A DNA stretch of 64,000 bases. Source: Atriophallophorus winterbourni. Lineage: Eukaryota > Platyhelminthes > Trematoda > Plagiorchiida > Microphallidae. This document shows positions 47,201-56,200 of the stretch, piece after piece. The stretch is from NCBI GenBank assembly GCA_013407085.1, contig JACCGJ010024105.1, positions 23,463-87,462 of the forward strand, in the 5' to 3' direction. Each line of letters opens with the position of its first letter. Position 1 is the stretch's first letter. Both the position numbers and the translations under genes were made by a program. The notes under the pieces are model-generated. The model made no database searches. It was not told the DNA's origin and saw only the letters and a program-made list of their open reading frames with translations.

Positions 47201-50200
47201 CGCTTTACACAATGCCTCCAAAGTGAGCGGTCAAGAGCAAGTTCTTCCCAGCTTGCGGGGTCAATGTCAAGAGCTTTCATATCTCTTTTGCAAACATCTT
47301 TGTACCGCAAGTGCGGTCTGCCCAATGGTCGACTTCCTAATTGCAACTCACCGTAGAGTAGATCTTTCGGAATACGACCATTTTCCATTCTATAGACATG
47401 ACCAAGCCACCGCAGGCGGCGCTGACGTAATAGGGTGAACATGCTCTGTAGACCAGCTTTTGAAAGCACTTCAGCGTTAGTCACTCTGTCCATCCACGAT
47501 ATGTTCAAGATACGACGGATGCTTCGTAGATGGAAAGCATTCAGCTTCCGTTCGTGTCTTGCGTGGGTGACCCAGGTTTCACTGCAGTATAGTAAAGCAT
47601 TTAGTACGCACGCGCTGTATACCATCATCTTTGTCTTTACAGTCAGCTTGCGGTTACCCCAAACACGAGAGTTCAATCGGGACAAAATGACAGCTGCTCT
47701 GCCAATCTGCTTATCAATCTCCGTGTCTAGCGAGAGGTTATCCGCAATGGTTGAACCAAGATATGTGAAATGATGTACTGATTCGAGCTGACAGTTTTCA
47801 ACAGTGATAATTGGAGGCGATACAGTCCCTTGACCAAGGACTTTGGTCTTGCTCATGCTGATTGTTAGACCAAAGTCTTTGCATGCCGACGAAAAACAGT
47901 CCATTAGCGACTGTAGGTTCTCTTGGGAGTGAGCAATAAAGGCTGCATCGTCGGCAAACAACAGGTCACGGATTATCACATCCCGTACTTTGGTTTGTGC
48001 TCTCAACCGGTTCAGGTTGAAAAGCTTGACCATCACTTCGCGTGCGTATGTAAATGCCTTCTGTTCTCGTCTTAAAAGCGTGCTTCAGAAGCAGAGCAAA
48101 GAAAATGCCGAACAGCGTGGGAGCAAGAACACACCCTTGTTTGACGCCTCGGCGAATTTCAAATGCTTCTGAACTGCAACCGTTAAAATGGACTGAGCCT
48201 TTCATGCCTGAGTGGAACGAAATAACGAGTCTCAGCAGCCTTGGGGGGCAGCCTATCAGATCGAGCATTTTGAAGAGACCCTCCCTGCTGACGTAGTCGA
48301 ATGCCTTAGTTAAATCAATAAAAACAGCGTATAATGGCATACGCTGTTCCCGACACTTTTCTTGAAGTTGTCTCAGGGAGAAGATCATGTCAACGGTTGA
48401 TCTTCCCTTGCGGAAGCCACATTGAGATTCGGAGTAAATTCTATCAGCTAAAACTTGCAGCCGGATCTGTAAGACTTTAGCAAACAATTTGCCTACAACA
48501 TTCAGAAGGAGATTCCTCTGTAATTGTTGCAGTCGCCTCTGTCACCCTTATTCTTAAATAGCGTGATGATCTTTGTGTCTCGCATCTCTTGTGGGACACC
48601 CCCCTCCTGCCAGCACTGAAGAAGCAAATGGTGAAGAGGCTGTAATAATGCTGCTCTACCGCATTTGATGAGCTCAGGTGGAATTCCGTCGTCACCAGGG
48701 GCCTTCCCATTCGCTAAGCGGTCGATTGCCTTATTGAGCTCATCAAGAGTAGGAGGGGTATCTAGATATTCAATGGTCGGCAACCGTTCGACATTTTCAA
48801 GTGCATGCGGTAGAACTGTACTGTCCCTAGAGTAGAGGGAGGAGAAGTGCTCTACCCATCTTTCCATCTGTTGAGTTTTGTCGACAATCGGCTTACCAGA
48901 TAAAGACTTAATGGGAGCCGTTTTAAGTTTGTTTGGGCCAATGGCTCTCTTGATCCCATCATGCATACCGTGAAAATTGCCGGTATCCGCAGCTTTTTAG
49001 ATATTGAGGCTAACATCAGTCCAATAGTCGTTTGCACAACGCCTTGCAGTCTGTTGGACCTTATTTCTAGCTGCTCTTAGAAGACGTAAGTTTTCATCTG
49101 TTGGCATACCTTTGAACCTCAAGAATGCTGAGCGTTTCTCATCCAGCACAGCAGTCATCTCAGAAGCGTTTGCTTCGAACCAGTCGCTCGTTCGAGCTTT
49201 CTTCGGACCGAAAGTGGAAAGTGCGACTCGGCATATGCAGCTTTTTATCAATTCCCAGTTTTCTGAAGCAGATTCAAGTGGGGTTGTCTTGTTGAACTCG
49301 TCCGTGAAGGCTTTTGCGAATCTCGCAGTTAGATTAGGTTCGCACATGCGAGTGACGTCTATCCTAGGCTTAGCAGACAATTTGGTGCGGTGAAATCTCG
49401 TGTGGGGGAGCTTCAGTTTTGCACAGACCAGTGAATGATCAGTGTCACAGTCTGCGCTTTGATATGATCTGGTGAGGAGCACGCTTCCTATATTAGTACG
49501 CTTAACAAGAATAAGATCAAGCTGATGCCAATGCTTAGAGCGAGGATGCTTCCAAGAGACTTTATGCTGTGGTTTTGTTTGAAAGAATGTGTTACTGACA
49601 CAAAGATTGAACTGTGTGCACAATTCTAAAAGGCGTTGCCCATTTTCATTGGTTTTACCTACACCGAACCTTCCGAGACAGTTTTGCCAAGACTCGTAAT
49701 CTGCACCAACTCTGGCATTGAAATCACCCAATACCACTACACAGTTTTTCTGTGGTACGTTTTTCAGGACGGCTGTGAGGTTATGATAAAAAGCGTCTTT
49801 TTCAGCAGGCGTCGCAGAGAGCGTCGGTGCATAAACGTTGACCAACGTAATGGTACCAGTAATGCACCTCAGATTTAGAGTCCAAATCCGTTCGCTCCCG
49901 CTGCTGCTCGGTTCTGTTGCTTTTAATATGTCGTTTCGCACGGCAAACCCAACTCCATGCAGTCGAGGCTCATCGGAACCTCTTCCTTTCCAAAAGAATG
50001 TGTAATCACTTTCTGTTAGCTTACCAGTGTCTGGTAAGCGCGTCTCTTGTAGGGCAGCCACGTCGACATTCAGCCTCTTTAGCTCGTTGTTAATCACGGC
50101 GGACTTTCTAACGCCTCTGATATTCGAGACGTCGTCATGAAATCCTGGAAGCATGGACCGGACGTTCCAGGTTCCAAGTTTCAGAACTGACATTTGTTGT

Positions 50201-53200
50201 TCGGTATTTCGATTCGCTGGTGCGGAAAAATACAGTCTGCTTGTCGGTTGATTCCTAATCCTCATGCACCCAATGAGGATAGCAAACCGTGGCGAGACGG
50301 CACCTTATTGACTGGGGGCTGCCCAGCTTGAGGCGGGCGGTAGCCGTCCAATGAGACCTGGAAGTCTCTCCCACCGTCGAAAGCAGCCCCAGGCGCTTAG
50401 CTCTACGCCAGTCGAGCCATAGCTTTTAACCGGTATCTGCTGCTTCCCGTGTTATTTTCCGTAGAAGCGGAATGGAGTGTCCTCTCCATTGGTGCGTTGT
50501 GATGTACGCCAGGGCAGTTCAATATGAAGAACTAGCTGTTGCCCATGCAGCAAGTGCTCCCTCTCCACGGCACCACTGGAACCAAAGGAACAGCTAGGCT
50601 GATACGTTTGGACAACGATGCCGTCGCAGGAGCTGGCAGGACGAAGTTGAATAAACTTCGGACTGCCTAACGGGACTCCGGCTCCGGATTTTTCCTCGAG
50701 GTTGACTCCTGAAGCCTTTTCCATGAATGGATGTAGCCACAAGGCAGTGGAGGTTTGAGATAAGGGTTTTCCTTCCCCTAGGTGGGCCGCCTTCATGGAC
50801 TAACGAGCTCCACCTGCCCGAAGCATGCTGGTTTTGAGGCGCCAGTCAGCCGCCTTCGCCCTTTCTCTTGTCAGTAGAAGCAGTTCCGCCGGGTCACACA
50901 GGACCACGCGTGCAGGCCAGGAGCTGGAATTGGTTGTCAGAGGCTATATGAGTATGCACTTTGAAATCTGATTACAAAAACCCATGGAGAAAGATCTCCT
51001 CAATCGCACCTAGTTTTACAGTCAAAGACTCCATTTGCTTAAGCCAAGTCACATTCTAGCCACCCCAACTACATTTACTTTATCCGTGACGGCCTTACTC
51101 TGCTTGACCCAAATTAATATTTGTCTACACTTTCAAGGAAGACATTACGAGTTTTCAATAAGAATTATAACGATTATTTTTCATTTTCATGATCCAACAA
51201 GTAAATTTTGTGCATGTTTTTATTATTTTAATGTCGCTACAGAAAGTTATGTTACGTGTGCAATGTTGTCAACTAGCGCCAGCACTTGTTTGAAAACTAG
51301 GAGACGATGCAATTCATATTTCCCCAGAGTCCAGATCTCACCCCCACACAATAATATCTGTCTAGGACTGGGCAACCTGATAGTATCTTAGCCCACGTGC
51401 AGTCTCTGACTGTGCGGCACTTTGCCTGGATCAGGCTTGTGCTTTCATACCATGCCATACTATCGTACGAATCGCTGCTTCTGATTCGAAGACAAGCTTT
51501 ACCGCGATTGAGAGCACACAATCAACGACGGATTTCGGACTGTTTCCAATCATCCTGTGGGGTTAATCTGTATGAAATCACACACAAACCTGATCCAGTT
51601 AAGGCGTTGCACAGTAACAGACTAGACCGGCCGCAAGCTCAGCACAAGACTAAATGAACACCGGTTAGCCATACGAAGACACGACCCAAGGTAATTGATT
51701 TCAATACATGCTGATCAATTCGGACACCAATTTGATTGGGACAACGCGAAGATTTTAGCCAAAGAAAACAACCGACGAGCGCGAGAATTCTTTAAAGTGT
51801 GACACTCAACAACGACATCAATTAACCATCACCTCCAATTGGCTACAACCTATGGACCAATGAAAACTCGATGGGCAGAAATGCAACATATTAATTCCAC
51901 CAACCAGTAGGAGTGTTGGAGAACGGACAGACGGACCTTATAAAAACCAATGAATACCAATTTCAAGTCACTTCGAAATAAGTTCTGCTGATGATGTTAT
52001 CTAGCTTGATGACGAAACGTCCACCAACAACTACACAAGCTCGGCGAACACCATCTGAACAACAAATTTGGTTTGCAAACTGACACTTGGCTTGGACCAA
52101 GCTTGTGATTTCATACATACTTTCAAGCGGGTACCAGTAGAAAACAAATTGTGTAGCGTTAATCGAATGTTGAAACTATACAGTCTTCTCGAAGCTGAAT
52201 ATCAATCAATACGTTTGGATTGGGTTTGTTTGCAACTGTATGTTGTGTTTCGCAAGGAGGTTCACACCTCATCGAAAGTTTGAAAAGTTGTCAGATCAAG
52301 TAAAAAAATATAGACTGCTTGCGTAGACCACAGGAGAAGTCCTTATCTCTAGTTTCCGCAGTGGAGAATCACTCATGGGGCTTGGTGCAAGCTGCAGCAG
52401 GGGGTTCTTCAAATTATAGTTGACACTCACTGAAACTAACACTGTGTCCCACCTGATGACGGCAAACAGCCAGAAAAAACCGGTAGTGGAGGTAATGTCG
52501 GTGGATGTGAAGCAAAAAAACTATTGTTGACACATATTACACCTCAGTATGACGGCGAATAAGGTTAAGCATATTTTGATAATGTTAAACGTGGTCAAAA
52601 ATCGCATCTGGATGTCTAAAAATTGAACGTAATAATCCCGCTATTAACCACCACAAACCATAATTTCACCTTTTGTAGACGTCTAAAACAGTATAAACAC
52701 CTGTTTAAATGAAATCAAACATAATACCAATAATGGGAAAAACATACAAAACAACAAAAACATACAAAAAAAACATATAAAGTAGTAAACAAAGTTATAC
52801 TTGTATGCCAACTGTTACATAGGGTTCGTACAACGAACCACGATGTTCAGACACAGAATCACAAAGTGATTCTTGGTCAAGCACTCAAGGCGCTTATGGA
52901 TGACCAAAGTAATGTGTTGCTCACTTTGTGATTCTGTGTCTGAACATCTTGGTTCGTTGTACGAACCCTATGTAACAGTTGGCATACATGTATAACTTTG
53001 TATATCTATGTCTGTTTTACTTATTAGAGATTGCATTGTGTCATTACTTACTTCACAAGCGTACAGGAGTTTAAAACAAAATAGACGAGATTTTATTTAA
53101 TTATGCGTTTCCCAACGACTTATATACTGATTGATCTAATCGCTTAGCTTGTTTTTATACACTTACATTTCGATTCTCATCATCATATGGTTACTGTTAA

Positions 53201-56200
53201 GCTTGATACTTTTTCAGACCATTAAATACTTTCAATAACTCAGTCCATTCGAATTATTCATGAGGTCCTTTTTAGTTTCCATTCAAACTTTGTGATTAGT
53301 TTCCGTTTGAAGACGGGTATAGGGCACGTTGCTGTCAAATAAATCCTAAACCCCCGTTGTCATTCTAACTTATTCGTCATTATTGTACCGAGGTATCTTG
53401 ATTTTGTTCTGTCTTGTAACATCACTGGTTTTTATGCAACGATTCATTTACTGAATACGGTGGCAATTGCTATACTTCATGCTTACTGGTTCCGCCTAGA
53501 TGATCAATTTGAGACTGATGGTGAATAATATCTACGAACCTTTGGCCTCCCTTTCGTCTCAGAGTTAAACTTGTGAAAAAGATTTTATTTAACTCTTTAC
53601 AGAATTAGTAATGAATTGCCACTCGTGGGTCATACCATTTATGAATTCATCTAACCTCTGAAAGCCATATCGTGATTATCAATGTAGCGACACTGTATAC
53701 CGTCATTGTTTTTGTTTTTATCTTTTGTGATCTAGGCGGAATGTTTTATCTGTATGATGCTGGGTGCAATTTGGCCAACTTGAAATAGTTGCGCAATGAT
53801 AAATATTAGATCTTAAATTGGCTGTGTGGACGTAGAACGTTTGCGTTCTCTATGAGAATGCTTGCCCGTTCATCTAAAAATTTGGTGTGTTCCGACTGAT
53901 ATTTTTAACTACCTAGTCGTTCTCATTGAATACCGTGGGCTGTGTGGTATACCATTAAATCGAATTAAGTGCTGTCTAAAGTATTTTACAAGCCGAATTC
54001 ACCAAGCTTCGTTTTATTCAATTTAAATGAAGTAGAACTAGTTTTGAAGGCTTATTTGAGTTTCATGGTTATATCACGTTACCTATCAAATTTGTAAGCT
54101 GACGTTCTTTGCTCTGTTTTAAACAAACCAAATTTAATTTGGTTTTCGTTTTGAATACGGGTAGAACTGCTACATGCCAGCAATATCATACACAGATTTC
54201 TTGACTGATTCCTTATTGTTGCTGCGATAGCCTCCGCCATATGATTGATGCGGAAACCATTGATGAGAATTGAGTTCATTGATTGTCTGCCTTGTTACTT
54301 GTGTTCGAAGCTTCGATGGTTGCACAGTGATGAAAATTTTTACAAGTTGTGGTAAAAGATTTACTAATGATCTTCCTATTGTGTCATACCGTCTGAAGAG
54401 CCGATTTTTTACACCTCAGCATTTAGGCAAACCAGTGTCAACCCTCCTCTTCAAATCATCCAGGTTATCCAGACCGTCGTCTGGAGCATATGTGGTAATA
54501 GTTCGAGGCTTCTGTGTAGCTTTCGTAGCAGGGTTTTTTTAAATTGCACCTATGATGTAAGAAAAGCAAAAATAAAGAAAGCTACTACAACTACGATCGA
54601 AATCTCTCTTTTGCTCTGGATTTACTCGTGCTGCGCATGATATTGTAGAACTAGGGGGATTATATCAGGTCAGCCAAAGTCTAATAGGATTTTATGTCCT
54701 AAATTCTGTGCATTGTTTCGAGGTTTCCAAAGCAATAAATCCAACTTTAAAAACGTCACTTCCCGCGTTTCTAATCAACATCAATTGCGTCTCAATCCAC
54801 ACCCTGAATTCAAACGTTCTAACGTTGATCACTTTCACACACGAATTCCACAACTCAAATGCATGCCGATTGGTCAAAGTAAGTCGTAGGCACAACACAA
54901 AGAACAAAATAGCGTTCATCTGATGTTGGCCAATCTCGTTAAGACTTCACTGTCAGCCTGCCTGTGTCTGTTTTAATTTTGATCTGATTTTCCAATAGAT
55001 CTCATGCCAATCGTTTCACTTCAATGCGTTGAGTTCGATTGATTGACTTCGTGTATTGTCCGATAAAAGTTGGCCTTATTTATCTGATCCTTTTTTCTGG
55101 AGATACTGTTCCTTGAACCATAATCATACAATTCCCGCTAAACCCTAATTATAGCAAGTTAGCGAATTTCGCCATCGGTTTTTGACCCTTCCAGTTCTTG
55201 GGAAGTGCTGTAGGGTGATGTTCTGCTTATTTTCCGAGAGTCTATGGTTAACACTCCTGGCTAACTTACTTCACACCTCTAAATTAGGATGAAAGGAATT
55301 AAACAATCTGCTGTTGAATGTTTTTAAAGATATCAAACATCAGTTCAGCTCAGATTTCAACGTGCATACTGTATGTATTTATCTAATAACATTTTGACGC
55401 ATTAATTTTTGAGGCAAATGACAAAGATTATAAGATATGCTCTGGACGTGTGCTAAATTTGTCCTAACTAATGCTAGCGATTGATGCTTTTAATAAACAA
55501 AATGCATTCGTTCTGAAAATACACAATTCAATATATATTATTAGCTGTTTAAATTTCTTGGAAATGTTATGATAAAATTTTAATATACGATAGCGTATTA
55601 GGTCACATATAATCGCGTACAATGATGCAATTCCTTACATCTCTTAATCTAGACATAATAAATTTGTAATGAATTTAAAATTCAAATTTCGCATTGTGTT
55701 GTCTGCGAGTTGAAGGTGGGAAGTATTGAGGATAGACCAATATTTTGCTACTAGCCTAATATGAATATGCATTACTTCCCCAGCTACATCATGAAAGTAA
55801 ACGTGCATCTTCCTGCTGAATCACTACAATCGCGTCCTTTGTACATAGTCTGATATCTTTATCTACTCTTTGACAACAGAACTAGAGATATTGCGACTTT
55901 TAGCTGTCGTCGATTCTAGCAAGTGTTCCACTACACGTTAAATAACATTTCGCTCACCAATTCAGTCGATACCAAAAATAAGAAACGTTTAACAATAGAG
56001 AACATTATTCGTAGCTCAAAATATGGATGTTGTTCCGCAGAGTTTTTCTTAATTTGTTAAAACATTTCGTCATCAAGCTTGATGACATCATCAGCAAAAC
56101 GTCTTTTGAATTGACTTGTAATAGGTATTCTTGGCTGTGTGAGGTTCCATCGGTCCGTTCTCCATTACTCCTGGGAGTTGGCCGAGTTCATAATCTGCAC

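Larger units (their letters stand above)
46836..50960 (-). mobile_element. RTE-clade LINE, about 4.1 kb, nearly complete
   Basis: Order on the minus strand: 5' UTR (50266-50960), endonuclease (48997-50265), RT and C-terminal zinc region (47050-48996), 3' UTR (46836-47049). The single-ORF layout and the C-terminal CKRCGRDC box are typical of the RTE clade (SR2-like in schistosomes). Three lesions were found: one stop and two single-base shifts. Confidence 0.85.

Noticed and set aside
53001..55054. ORFs of 60-90 codons such as 54270-54542
   Set aside because: No family motif, no splice-site support and length expected by chance in this base composition.
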